Shown here: one piece after another, positions 1 through 6,065 of the stretch | Numbering within the stretch: the stretch's first letter is position 1 | Layout of the letters: every line of letters starts with the position of its first letter | DNA from: an uncultured Clostridia bacterium | GTDB lineage: Bacteria; Bacillota; Clostridia; Lachnospirales; Lachnospiraceae | NCBI GenBank assembly: GCA_946186175.1 | Contig: CAMHMG010000179.1 | Span: forward strand, 1-6,313 | DNA: 6,313 nt | Direction of reading: 5' to 3' | Made by a program: the position numbers and the translations under genes | Notes under the pieces: model-generated | Database searches by the model: none | Told to the model about the DNA's origin: nothing | The model's input: only the letters and a program-made list of their open reading frames with translations

Positions 1-103
1 TACTAAATCCCGTAAATTCTGAAATGTAACGCTGAGTATAACCAAGTTCTTTTCTCCGTTTTCTTAAGACTTCACCAAAATCTTTTGAATTATTAATTTT
101 CAT
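1..103 (-). CDS. XRE-family HTH regulator, HipB/Y4mF antitoxin-like (5' part only)
   Basis: Only the first 34 codons are inside the window; the gene runs off the left edge. They read MKINNSKDFGEVLRKRRKEL followed by GYTQRYISEFTGFS. The pattern F-G-x-x-L-R-x-R-R-K-x-L-G-x-T-Q is the opening of a Cro/C1-type helix-turn-helix (helix 1, then the start of helix 2), as in HipB and Y4mF-type antitoxins. The start is the ATG at 101-103, with a GGGGAG ribosome site at 109-114 and a 5-base spacer. The DNA just upstream carries a promoter (192-221) and three evenly spaced copies of one palindromic operator, which is what a self-repressing XRE antitoxin would have. A HipA-like or other toxin may follow outside the window, but that cannot be seen. 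It could instead be a solitary or phage-type regulator. Confidence 0.8.
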   Translation of the reverse strand, partial: MKINNSKDFGEVLRKRRKELGYTQRYISEFTGFS

Positions 104-123
104 ATCCGCTCCCCATTTCAACT

Positions 124-216
124 AAGCCGTTCGAACAAATTCATCAACCACAATCAATCATTAAGCCGTTCGGCTTTATTCTATGCTTCTGATTATACAT
201 TAAGCCGTTCGGCTAA
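124..216. promoter_or_regulatory. Three phased operator copies (AAGCCGTTCGGCTT family), 39-bp period
   Basis: The hexamer AAGCCG followed by TTCG begins at 124, 163 and 202, so the copies are exactly 39 bp apart. Copy 2 (163-176) is the perfect two-arm form AAGCCG-TT-CGGCTT. Copy 3 (202-216) has AAGCCG-TT-CGGCTAA. Copy 1 (124-136) keeps the left arm and TTCG but then diverges, leaving GTTCGAAC. Copy 3 lies inside the spacer between the -35 and -10 boxes, copy 2 just downstream of the expected transcription start, and copy 1 close to the ribosome binding site of the XRE gene. I infer that the XRE protein binds these sites to repress its own promoter. The repeats and their spacing are seen directly; the binding partner is inferred. 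Confidence 0.8.
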
Positions 217-221
217 GTCAA
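192..221 (-). promoter_or_regulatory. Sigma-A-type promoter of the XRE gene
   Basis: Read on the minus strand, TTGACT (216-221) is followed by an 18-base spacer and TATAAT (192-197). The spacer contains operator copy 3 almost exactly, so a bound repressor would block RNA polymerase. The expected start near 185 gives a leader of about 80 bases carrying operator copies 2 and 1. Confidence 0.8.
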
Positions 222-257
222 GCTGATTTTTATGATAAATGATCCAAATATAAAAAC

Positions 258-485
258 TCACATATCCGGTGAATATTCCTTAACTCTAACTAACTCTCCA
301 TCTTCTATCAAAGGCTTTTCCTTGGTTTTCTTGATGTAGGTATCGAATAATTCAAGATGGCATTTACATACACTCTCATGCATGACATCTGCGTCAAGCT
401 TGCCGACAAGCATCTTAACATTTACCGCATGTTTCAAATCCGAAAATCCCATATGCTTCATGTCGCTAAATACAACACTCCACAC
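258..485 (-). pseudogene. C-terminal remnant of PAF-acetylhydrolase-like hydrolase
   Basis: This is the 3' piece of the broken hydrolase gene whose 5' piece is at 500-1183. It is in another reading frame, which is open back to position 548, and ends at TGA 258-260. No ribosome site precedes the GTG at 483-485, so independent translation is unlikely. Residues include DMKHMGFSDLKHAV, matching the family's C-terminal catalytic histidine region (H followed by F-[ST]-D). The tail of lysine-rich, acidic and VKEYSPDM residues looks like an ordinary end of the protein. Together the two pieces have the beginning and the end of the family but not the middle, so I treat them as one decayed gene. An assembly or sequencing error cannot be excluded from this sequence alone. 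Confidence 0.7.
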
Positions 486-499
486 AGGCGCTTTATGAT

Positions 500-1183
500 C
501 TAAGAAAGGTCTCGTCTCCAGATTAGTATTCTCTTTACAGCAGCTATACTATCCTTTTCCCATTCATCAACTCTGTTCACAAGAAATGCACTATAGTTCT
601 TCTGAACCTCATCAAACTTTTGGGCCAGCTCTCTTTCATCAGTTTCCTTTGACTTTATAAGTCTCATGGTTTCTTTCATACCTTTAAAATACGGCTGATA
701 TAATTTTTTCTTTAATTCTTTTTTGAAGTACAGTTTTGTCCCATCGTCCAATTCAGTACAGCCACCCTCATAGGAGTGCCCAACCGCCATAACTACATAG
801 CCGTGAGATGCAAGCTCTATACAAAGAAATGAATTGCTCTCTCTAAAGGACATAAAACCATGACTGAATAATACAAGTGGAAACTTCTTTCCTTCTATCT
901 TCGGAGCATCCTGATAGCAATTCGAAACATTATTGCCCGCTGCATCCTCCTTATCATAATTGATAGGAAAACCCATCGACTTGCTCAAGCCCTTTGCCAT
1001 TTCCCTTGTCATATATTTTGATTTTGACAAATCCTTAACAGACTCTTTTAACACAGGATAATAAACCCTTACAGGAATACTCCTCTTACTTCCCGGTTCT
1101 AACAATTCTTCCCTATCATTATAAACAGTATATGTAAATGTTCCTACAGCATAATCTCCTGTTGACTCAGGTCTTTTGGGCAT
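500..1183 (-). pseudogene. PAF-acetylhydrolase-like alpha/beta hydrolase, N-terminal part, truncated
   Basis: The gene begins well: ATG at 1181-1183, GGAGG at 1192-1196 with an 8-base spacer, and a promoter at 1220-1248. Residues 8-44 (TGDYAVGT, then R-x-I-P-V-R-V-Y-Y-P) match the start of platelet-activating-factor acetylhydrolase/dienelactone-hydrolase-like enzymes, which hydrolyse short ester bonds. FPLVLFSHGF (101-110) is the strand and oxyanion turn, followed by LASHGYVVMAV (124-134). The frame ends at residue 227 with IWRRDLS, just after DSIAAVKR (211-218), the helix that normally precedes the nucleophile elbow GHSxGG. That elbow and the acidic-residue segment are absent here and in the 3' piece at 258-485. 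An out-of-frame internal deletion of roughly 80-100 codons (estimated from memory of family length) explains this best. The product is expected to be inactive. No secretion signal is visible. Confidence 0.75.
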
Positions 1184-1219
1184 TTATTTTTCCTCCGTAA
1201 TTATAGTTTTCTTTCCAGA

Positions 1220-1248
1220 ATCATACACTCAAATGCACTTTCTTTCAA
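1220..1248 (-). promoter_or_regulatory. Promoter of the hydrolase (pseudo)gene
   Basis: Minus-strand TTGAAA (1243-1248), a 17-base spacer and TATGAT (1220-1225). The expected start near 1213 gives a leader of about 30 bases including the GGAGG site. The -35 box lies inside the first copy of a perfect 10-base direct repeat, TTGCTTGAAA (1243-1252 and 1266-1275). Confidence 0.6.
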
Positions 1249-1275
1249 GCAACTTCAGCCAGGTATTTCAAGCAA
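1243..1275 (-). repeat. Direct repeat TTGCTTGAAA, 23 bp apart
   Basis: Two perfect 10-base copies (minus strand) lie at 1243-1252 and 1266-1275, in the same orientation. The proximal copy contains the -35 box of the hydrolase promoter. Spacing of about two helical turns suits a tandem activator or repressor site, but no cognate regulator is visible nearby. Chance occurrence is possible in such AT-rich DNA. Confidence 0.45.
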
Positions 1276-1296
1276 TATAAAAAAGAGTCGAGCGTT

Positions 1297-1331
1297 TTAT
1301 ATAATAAGAAACGAAGTTTCTTATTATATAA
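1297..1331. repeat. Perfect 16-bp AT-rich palindrome with 3-base loop
   Basis: Arms at 1297-1312 and 1316-1331 are fully complementary around the loop GAA (1313-1315). It lies directly beyond the T-tract of the tRNA-Thr terminator. Only three of the 16 pairs are G-C, yet the arm is uninterrupted, which is longer than a usual terminator stem. No U-run follows immediately on either strand, although a T6 run occurs at about 1280-1285 reading leftwards. Possible roles are a REP-like or miniature palindromic element, a 3'-end stabiliser, or a back-up terminator. Confidence 0.75.
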
Positions 1332-1371
1332 CAAAAACAGCCAGCTCTTTCATACATAGAGTCCGGCTGTT
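1331..1371 (-). terminator. Rho-independent terminator of tRNA-Thr
   Basis: On the minus strand AACAGCCGG-A-CTCT (1358-1371) pairs with AGAGCTGGCTGTT (1336-1348), with one bulged A and one G-U pair. The loop is 9 bases and the stem runs into a TTTTT tract. It begins only a few bases after the tRNA 3' end, so the tRNA appears to be a single-gene transcription unit on its downstream side. Confidence 0.85.
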
Positions 1372-1375
1372 AATA

Positions 1376-1448
<73 letters not shown>

Positions 1449-1464
1449 AAATATTAAATTACAA

Positions 1465-1503
1465 TTATTCTTTCACATAGAATATCTATGGGCATGAGAA
1501 TAA
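1465..1503 (-). other. Structured 5' leader hairpin of tRNA-Thr transcript
   Basis: Between the promoter and the mature tRNA 5' end the leader can fold into two stacked stems: an inner CATAGA/TCTATG pair with a 3-base loop (1476-1490) and an outer TTATTC/GAATAA pair (1465-1470 with 1498-1503). The leader is about 60 bases, which RNase P must remove. The fold may protect or present the precursor, but its role is unproven. Confidence 0.45.
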
Positions 1504-1514
1504 CCACAATTGAC

Positions 1515-1543
1515 AGTATAAATATAAAAGCTCAAAATGTCAA
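1515..1543 (-). promoter_or_regulatory. Strong consensus promoter of tRNA-Thr
   Basis: On the minus strand a perfect TTGACA (1538-1543) is separated by 17 bases from TATACT (1515-1520). Transcription should start near 1508, about 60 bases before the tRNA. This is the promoter closest to consensus in the window, as expected for stable RNA. Confidence 0.9.
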
Positions 1544-1597
1544 ACTGTTTTTTGTATGCCGTTACAATTCACACCAAATATCTGATCTACACCTGCT

Positions 1598-2617
1598 TTA
1601 AGCATTTTCTTCACCTATATATCCACAACTTTTTCCCGGTATAAATGAAACCGGAATTATCTCGGTCACAGAGTAATCTTTATCTGCTTTCATCTTTTTA
1701 ATGTACTGCATAGCCTTTTCTGCCCTCACCATAACATTTTGACTTACAGACGCAAGTTCAGGTTTCGCATTTTTTCCCAGTGAAAGACCATCAAACCCTA
1801 TCATCCATATATCATCCGGAACCCTATATCCAATTTCAATAAGAAAATACATAAGTTCAACCGCATAGTAATCTGATACTGCAAAAACAGCACCGTATTC
1901 AGAAAAATCTTTCTTCCTTTTTTCATAGAATAACCGGCGTTCCTCCTTCTGCATAGGGATTTCCCAAAAATCAGCAGTTTTCCCCATTCCTTCGCATAAT
2001 CCTTCATATCTGGCATAGTCAGGAAGGAGTCTGTTATCGGCAATACATAGTACTTTTTCACAGTGTTTTTCTTTAAGGTAAACTCCTACCTGTCTTCCCC
2101 CATCACGATCATCAATTAAAAGATTACATATATTTCTGTCATTTTCAAAAAAACCGTCATAAACAACAAATGGTATTCTTATCCTGTCCCTTAAATCATG
2201 ATATTCATCTGCACAAAAACCAAGTATGATCATTCCCTCCATGTTCCACATAGAAGCAAATGCAATTGTATCCATAATCTGTGTTGTTTTCTTGATCATC
2301 ATGAAGTATCCGGCTTTTTCAATTTCGTCCGTTAGTGCATTTACTGCAGCACTGACAAATGGATCCTCAAGCACATGTCCCTCATATTTAGTATGATCAT
2401 TTATAACAACGCCTATGATTCGTGAATTGTTCTGAGCAAGAAGTGTTGCCGCCATATTGGGAATGTATCCCATCGCATTTAGTTTTTCCTGTACCCTTCT
2501 AACCGTACTGTCAGAGATCTTTTTTGTTTTCCCATGCAGTACATTCGACACTGTAGCAGTGCTAAGCCCCAGCGCATCGGCAACATCTACTATCCTTACC
2601 TTATTCTCATCCCACAT
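1598..2617 (-). CDS. LacI-family transcriptional regulator
   Basis: A 339-residue repressor of usual LacI/GalR length and order. The N-terminal helix-turn-helix is at about 8-29 (VRIVDVADALGLSTATVSNV), then VRRVQEKLNAMGYIPN (39-54) and the hinge AATLLAQ. The periplasmic-binding-protein-like effector domain runs from about 65 to the end (IIGVVIND, GMIILG, IPFVVYDG, FAVSDYYAVELM, IGFDG, ASVSQNV). I chose the ATG at 2615-2617, with GAGGG about 5 bases before it. A TTG at 2627-2629, overlapping the stop of the MATE gene, could add four residues but has no ribosome site. The ligand is probably a sugar or small metabolite, but the residues do not identify it. It is co-transcribed with the MATE transporter and probably represses that unit through the CpG-centred dyad at 3999-4036. 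No terminator is evident after it, so readthrough into tRNA-Thr is possible. Confidence 0.93.
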   Translation of the reverse strand: MWDENKVRIVDVADALGLSTATVSNVLHGKTKKISDSTVRRVQEKLNAMGYIPNMAATLLAQNNSRIIGVVINDHTKYEGHVLEDPFVSAAVNALTDEIEKAGYFMMIKKTTQIMDTIAFASMWNMEGMIILGFCADEYHDLRDRIRIPFVVYDGFFENDRNICNLLIDDRDGGRQVGVYLKEKHCEKVLCIADNRLLPDYARYEGLCEGMGKTADFWEIPMQKEERRLFYEKRKKDFSEYGAVFAVSDYYAVELMYFLIEIGYRVPDDIWMIGFDGLSLGKNAKPELASVSQNVMVRAEKAMQYIKKMKADKDYSVTEIIPVSFIPGKSCGYIGEENA

Positions 2618-2625
2618 AGCATCCC

Positions 2626-3948
2626 TCAATCAATAGTATTCATCCATTTTCTGCTTCTGAACATGAATATTGAAATAATAAATCTGACTACCTCTTCCTG
2701 CGACAAAATGAAATAAACCCATACAATAGGCAGTTTCCATACAAGTCCTGCCAAAAGAGCAAGCGGCACTCCAATAAGCCATGTTCCGAGCATATCAATT
2801 ATCATGATATATTTTGTCCTGCCGCCGCTTCTGATTATCCCGCCTCCAAGTATCATATTTTGAACCTTAACAGGCATCAGAACACCGAAAGCTATCATAA
2901 TAGCTGCACCAACACTCCTTACTTCATCAGATACCCTAAAGATACCAACATACGGAGTTCTTAAGGCTATAAGTATCGCTGAAAAGATAACACTTCCGAT
3001 AAAACCATAAACACACAGCTTCTTAGATTCCTGATATGCCACATCATACTCGCCTTTGCCCAGCCGCTTACCAATAAGAATTCCGGCAGCCTGGGAAAGA
3101 CCGCTCAAAGCTCCGATTGTCAGCCCCTGAACCGAACCTGTAAGTGACATACCTGCCAGTTCATCAGTTCCCATATGTCCATAAACATATGTATTAATAC
3201 TCTGTCCTACAGACCATAAAAACTCATTTATCACAACAGGTAACAGCATTGCCAGGTACTGAACATAACCATCTTTTCCAAGTGAAAAAGATATATGTAT
3301 CTTCCCGTATAGTTTGAAAAACAATACAAGAATAATAATCGCTCCAATAATCTGAGATATAACACTTGCATAAGCAGCACCCTTAACACCCATCTTGGGC
3401 ATTCCAAAATGTCCAAATATGAGACAGTAATTCAAACCGGTATTAAGTAACGCCGATAACACACCCACATAAAGCGGCCATGAAGACTTGTCTCTACACC
3501 TTATGGCAACGCCACAGATATTACTAATTCCAAGCGGTATGAATGCCCATCCTATGATTCTAAGATATGAGCTGCCCTCACTTATAACTTTCACATCATC
3601 GCTAAAAAGTGTAACGAACTGCATTGATAATAATGCTGCCATAGCAAAGAACAATAACCCTGTAATTAACATTACCAAAGAATTAACACAGATGCTCTTT
3701 TCTTCAGCCGCCCTGTCCTCTTTTCCTATATACTGGGAGATCATTATCCCTGCAATTGCCCCTATTGCACCGGTTACAAATGCATAGATAAATCCCGGTT
3801 TGCCGGCAATCTCCACTGCTGCAATACTCTTCTCGCCAAGCTGACCAACCATTATCTGATCTATCATAGAAAAAGATGACTGCAGCATTGACTGAAGCGC
3901 AACCGGAATGGCTATATTAAAAACCTTTTTCTCAAACTTTTCTTCCAT
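2626..3948 (-). CDS. MATE-family multidrug/metabolite efflux transporter
   Basis: A 440-residue integral membrane protein of normal MATE length, consistent with 12 helices in two halves, exporting substrates by Na+ or H+ antiport. The first half begins IAIPVALQSMLQSSFSMID-x-x-M-V-G-x-L-G (12-38). The signature NTGLNYCLIFGHFGMPKMG followed by VKGAA (169-192) is diagnostic, and the second half repeats the pattern with NEFLWSVGQSINTYVYGHMG (241-260) and the late RSGGRTKYIMIID (373-385) followed by the W-x-x-G-V-P-L-A segment. The start ATG follows AAGGAGGAGG (3956-3965) with a 7-base spacer. Its stop overlaps the LacI-regulator region, so the two genes form one unit. The substrate is unknown. 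Coupling to a LacI-type regulator suggests induction by a small sugar-like ligand or metabolite instead of constitutive drug efflux, which is an inference. Confidence 0.93.
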   Translation of the reverse strand: MEEKFEKKVFNIAIPVALQSMLQSSFSMIDQIMVGQLGEKSIAAVEIAGKPGFIYAFVTGAIGAIAGIMISQYIGKEDRAAEEKSICVNSLVMLITGLLFFAMAALLSMQFVTLFSDDVKVISEGSSYLRIIGWAFIPLGISNICGVAIRCRDKSSWPLYVGVLSALLNTGLNYCLIFGHFGMPKMGVKGAAYASVISQIIGAIIILVLFFKLYGKIHISFSLGKDGYVQYLAMLLPVVINEFLWSVGQSINTYVYGHMGTDELAGMSLTGSVQGLTIGALSGLSQAAGILIGKRLGKGEYDVAYQESKKLCVYGFIGSVIFSAILIALRTPYVGIFRVSDEVRSVGAAIMIAFGVLMPVKVQNMILGGGIIRSGGRTKYIMIIDMLGTWLIGVPLALLAGLVWKLPIVWVYFILSQEEVVRFIISIFMFRSRKWMNTID

Positions 3949-3978
3949 AAAAAAACCTCCTCCTTATCGTCAAGTCAG

Positions 3979-4007
3979 ATTATAAGACGGAAATATATAT
4001 ATTGCAA
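3979..4007 (-). promoter_or_regulatory. Promoter of the MATE-lacI unit
   Basis: On the minus strand TTGCAA (4002-4007) is followed by exactly 17 bases and TATAAT (3979-3984). The expected start near 3972 leaves a short leader of about 24 bases that includes the strong AAGGAGGAGG ribosome site. The -35 box lies within the lower arm of the dyad at 3999-4036, so a protein bound there would compete with RNA polymerase. Confidence 0.75.
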
Positions 4008-4036
4008 TGGGTTAATCGCATAACCCCATGCAATAT
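3999..4036. promoter_or_regulatory. CpG-centred dyad, probable LacI-family operator
   Basis: Outer arms ATATTGCA (3999-4006) and TGCAATAT (4029-4036) and inner arms GGGTTA (4009-4014) and TAACCC (4021-4026) form a 14-pair dyad with one 2x2 mismatch. The axis falls between C4017 and G4018, so the centre is CpG, as in most LacI/GalR operators. It covers the -35 box of the MATE promoter. The co-transcribed LacI-family protein is the obvious candidate ligand. It could instead end the upstream unit as a hairpin, but no U-tract follows. Confidence 0.65.
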
Positions 4037-4080
4037 CATTCTATGCTGTTATTTTAATTTTTCCTATGTTTCCCCTGAGA

Positions 4081-4590
4081 TTAACTTTTACGTTTTTCCC
4101 CTCTCGTTCTATAATTCTTAATCTTATATTTACTGCGGATAATGATCACAACACCGCTAATCAATCCAATCAAACCATACACAAAAAAGTCTAATATTAT
4201 GAAGTCTCTCATTCCCCATTTGAGGAACAGCCCCATCATAATAACAGTGCAAAAAGACACGCCTGAGATGACCCAGCCTGTAATTACGTGATTTTCCCTG
4301 TCCTCTTTTGTGTATACCTGTTTGCGTTTCTTTATATACAAAATAATTGTTATCAAAAGATGAATAATTCCAAATGAAATATCTGTAACTGCGGTGTACA
4401 GTTTTTCCGTTCCTGTCAGATATTGCTGCAATTCCAAAATTCCTATCATTAAAAATAATCCGGTAAGACAGGCGGCACCTGCTAACGGTTTTTTATCATC
4501 AGGAAATTCGTAACCGTTTCTACCTCTGATCCAATATGGCGCTAACCATCCAAACAAACATATTAAAATTCTCTCAAATATTAATTTCAT
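4081..4590 (-). CDS. Small four-helix membrane protein of unknown function
   Basis: I do not recognise this 169-residue protein. It has a hydrophobic or amphipathic N-terminus (1-20) with a charged loop (21-35), then four likely membrane helices at about 36-53, 68-86, 103-122 and 129-151. The loop between helices 2 and 3 is KKRKQVYTKEDREN and the tail is strongly basic (KYKIKNYRTRGEKRKS), both suggesting cytoplasmic faces. The start is the ATG at 4588-4590. Its ribosome site GAAGGA (4599-4604) overlaps the stop codon of the GGDEF gene, only 12 bases upstream, so the two are probably translationally coupled. It may be a membrane partner of the cyclic-di-GMP enzyme, but no known effector or sensor motif supports that. 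The transcript end is unclear; the dyad at 3999-4036 lacks a U-tract. Confidence 0.8.
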   Translation of the reverse strand: MKLIFERILICLFGWLAPYWIRGRNGYEFPDDKKPLAGAACLTGLFLMIGILELQQYLTGTEKLYTAVTDISFGIIHLLITIILYIKKRKQVYTKEDRENHVITGWVISGVSFCTVIMMGLFLKWGMRDFIILDFFVYGLIGLISGVVIIIRSKYKIKNYRTRGEKRKS

Positions 4591-4602
4591 CTTTTAATTC
4601 CT

Positions 4603-6021
4603 TCAAAATATCGTTTCCGCCAGAATACTTGCAAGATAATATAGTATAGCACATTCATCTTCCTGCCAGATCCTAAGGCTTCGCTCGACTGCACACACAA
4701 GATATCCGTATACCTTATCCCGATTTCTTACCTTTGCAATAAGAACCGACTCAAAATTGTTGTGTCTCAAAGCAGAATAAAAGATTGGAGAATTCTTTTC
4801 TATGCGTCTAAGAGTACTTTCATTAAAAATATCGTCATCCATAGTTTTTTCGATATCATCTGCCAACTCTTCAAATCCCTTATTATTCACAGCCCTCATT
4901 TTTCCTTTTGAATCTATAAAGTACAGATCATTTATTTGTAATGCCTCTGTAAGAAAAGGCATAACCGCCTGAAGCTTTTCGTAATAATCATTCTTTGCAT
5001 CAGCTAAGTTCCTCAATGTACTCAAAGAATAATATATACCATGTTTGACTAACTTAGTAATCTCAATATCCTCATGCTTCTCTTGCTCGTAAATGGAATA
5101 ACAATTTCTTCCTTTATTTTTGCCAAGATACAGCATCTTATCAATCAGTCCAAAAAGATCATCAAAGTTGTCAGCATCTTTTGGAAATGAGGCAGCACCG
5201 GTTGTTGCTGTAATATAAGAAGAACCATTTTCAAAATCAATATTTACACGCAGCACACCGGAATCGGTATACAGTCTTTCAAAAAACGAGTTTTTGTCTA
5301 ACAACGATGTATTGTGAAGATCGATCAACAGAAGCTCATCGCCGCCAAATCGACCTACAACCCCATATCCGTCTGTATAATTTGCAAGTTCTCTTGATAC
5401 TGTGACAAGCACATTATCCCCCGCGCCATGTCCAAAATGATCATTGAAATATTTGAAATTATCAAGATCGATCATGGAAAAAGTAAATGGTATTCGTTCA
5501 TCTATAAGACTTTGAACAAACTTCATGGCATAAGAGCGCGAGATAATTCCAGTAAGAGGATCTAATATCTCATCTAAACCAATCTCATCAATAATCCTAT
5601 CAAAATAACTGTATTTTCTCAGTTTATCAATTGTATATATATTATATATATGGTTATGTCTAACTACATCAGTAATATCAACAAAACTTCCCACCAATCC
5701 AATAATCCTGTCACCCTCGTATAAGGGACGCTTTGATGCTATAATATCTCTTTCCTTACCACGTATTATACATTTCCCTTGAACTTTATATGTACTTCTT
5801 CCGGATAGTACCCTTAATTCGTCTTGTTTAAATGGCTCTGGATCCGAATGCCATCCCATATCCTCATCCGTTTTCCCTATAAGAACATCTGCTGATTCAA
5901 AACCATAAAAATCCAAAAATGCCTGATTAACTCCTAAAAATCTTCTATTTTCATCCTTCCAGAAGACACAATCCTGCGAAGTATTAATTATACTGTCAAA
6001 AAGTTCTACTGTCATTTCCAT
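4603..6021 (-). CDS. PAS-GGDEF-GAF-like diguanylate cyclase
   Basis: A 472-residue soluble protein with no membrane segment. A PAS sensor domain (about 5-118) carries DCVFWKDENRRFLGVNQAF and ends in GLVGSFVDITDVV. The GGDEF domain (about 153-312) has DPLTG (154-158), the metal-binding IDLDNFK (184-190), YFNDHFGHGAGDN (191-203) and the active-site loop GRFGGDEL (223-230). It should make cyclic di-GMP from two GTP. The fifth loop residue is L instead of F, with GGDE intact, so activity is likely but untested. The allosteric I-site position (217-220) is DGYG and not RxxD, so product inhibition by the usual site is absent. The C-terminal part (about 345-472) resembles a GAF sensor domain (weak assignment). 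GGAGG (6037-6041) is 15 bases before the ATG at 6019-6021, which is long; the ATG at 6013-6015 would be further still. An in-frame stop lies four codons upstream. Confidence 0.92.
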   Translation of the reverse strand: MEMTVELFDSIINTSQDCVFWKDENRRFLGVNQAFLDFYGFESADVLIGKTDEDMGWHSDPEPFKQDELRVLSGRSTYKVQGKCIIRGKERDIIASKRPLYEGDRIIGLVGSFVDITDVVRHNHIYNIYTIDKLRKYSYFDRIIDEIGLDEILDPLTGIISRSYAMKFVQSLIDERIPFTFSMIDLDNFKYFNDHFGHGAGDNVLVTVSRELANYTDGYGVVGRFGGDELLLIDLHNTSLLDKNSFFERLYTDSGVLRVNIDFENGSSYITATTGAASFPKDADNFDDLFGLIDKMLYLGKNKGRNCYSIYEQEKHEDIEITKLVKHGIYYSLSTLRNLADAKNDYYEKLQAVMPFLTEALQINDLYFIDSKGKMRAVNNKGFEELADDIEKTMDDDIFNESTLRRIEKNSPIFYSALRHNNFESVLIAKVRNRDKVYGYLVCAVERSLRIWQEDECAILYYLASILAETIF

Positions 6022-6065
6022 AGTTAATCTTTAAAGCCTCCAATAATATCTTTACTCTTTTTTTC

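Noticed and set aside
124..216. Regular 39-bp spacing of a repeated sequence, considered as a CRISPR array
   Set aside because: The conserved core is only 10-14 bases, there are three units with one decayed, and they sit exactly on a promoter. That is an operator array.
634..783. GHSYEGG in the hydrolase N-terminal part (residues 135-141) as the nucleophile elbow
   Set aside because: GxSxG needs G at the fifth position but E is found there, and the segment follows LASHGYVV, where the family has a different turn. The true elbow comes after the DSIAAVKR helix and is missing.
1200..1205. TATAAT on the minus strand as the hydrolase -10 box
   Set aside because: The start would fall inside the GGAGG ribosome site. 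The TTGAAA-17-TATGAT promoter further upstream is a better fit.
2627..2629. TTG start for the LacI regulator giving a 343-residue protein
   Set aside because: No ribosome site precedes it, whereas the ATG at 2615-2617 has GAGGG at proper spacing and leaves a normal LacI N-terminus.
2534..2716. Plus-strand open frame of 60 codons
   Set aside because: It lies antisense across the lacI start and MATE end with no ribosome site and no family resemblance; a shadow of the minus-strand genes.
3488..3787. Plus-strand open frame of 99 codons inside the MATE gene
   Set aside because: Antisense to conserved MATE sequence and without recognisable protein features; a shadow frame.
3999..4036. Dyad read as a Rho-independent terminator of the four-helix protein gene
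   Set aside because: No U-run follows the stem, it has a 2x2 mismatch, and it overlaps the -35 box of the next promoter; an operator is more likely.
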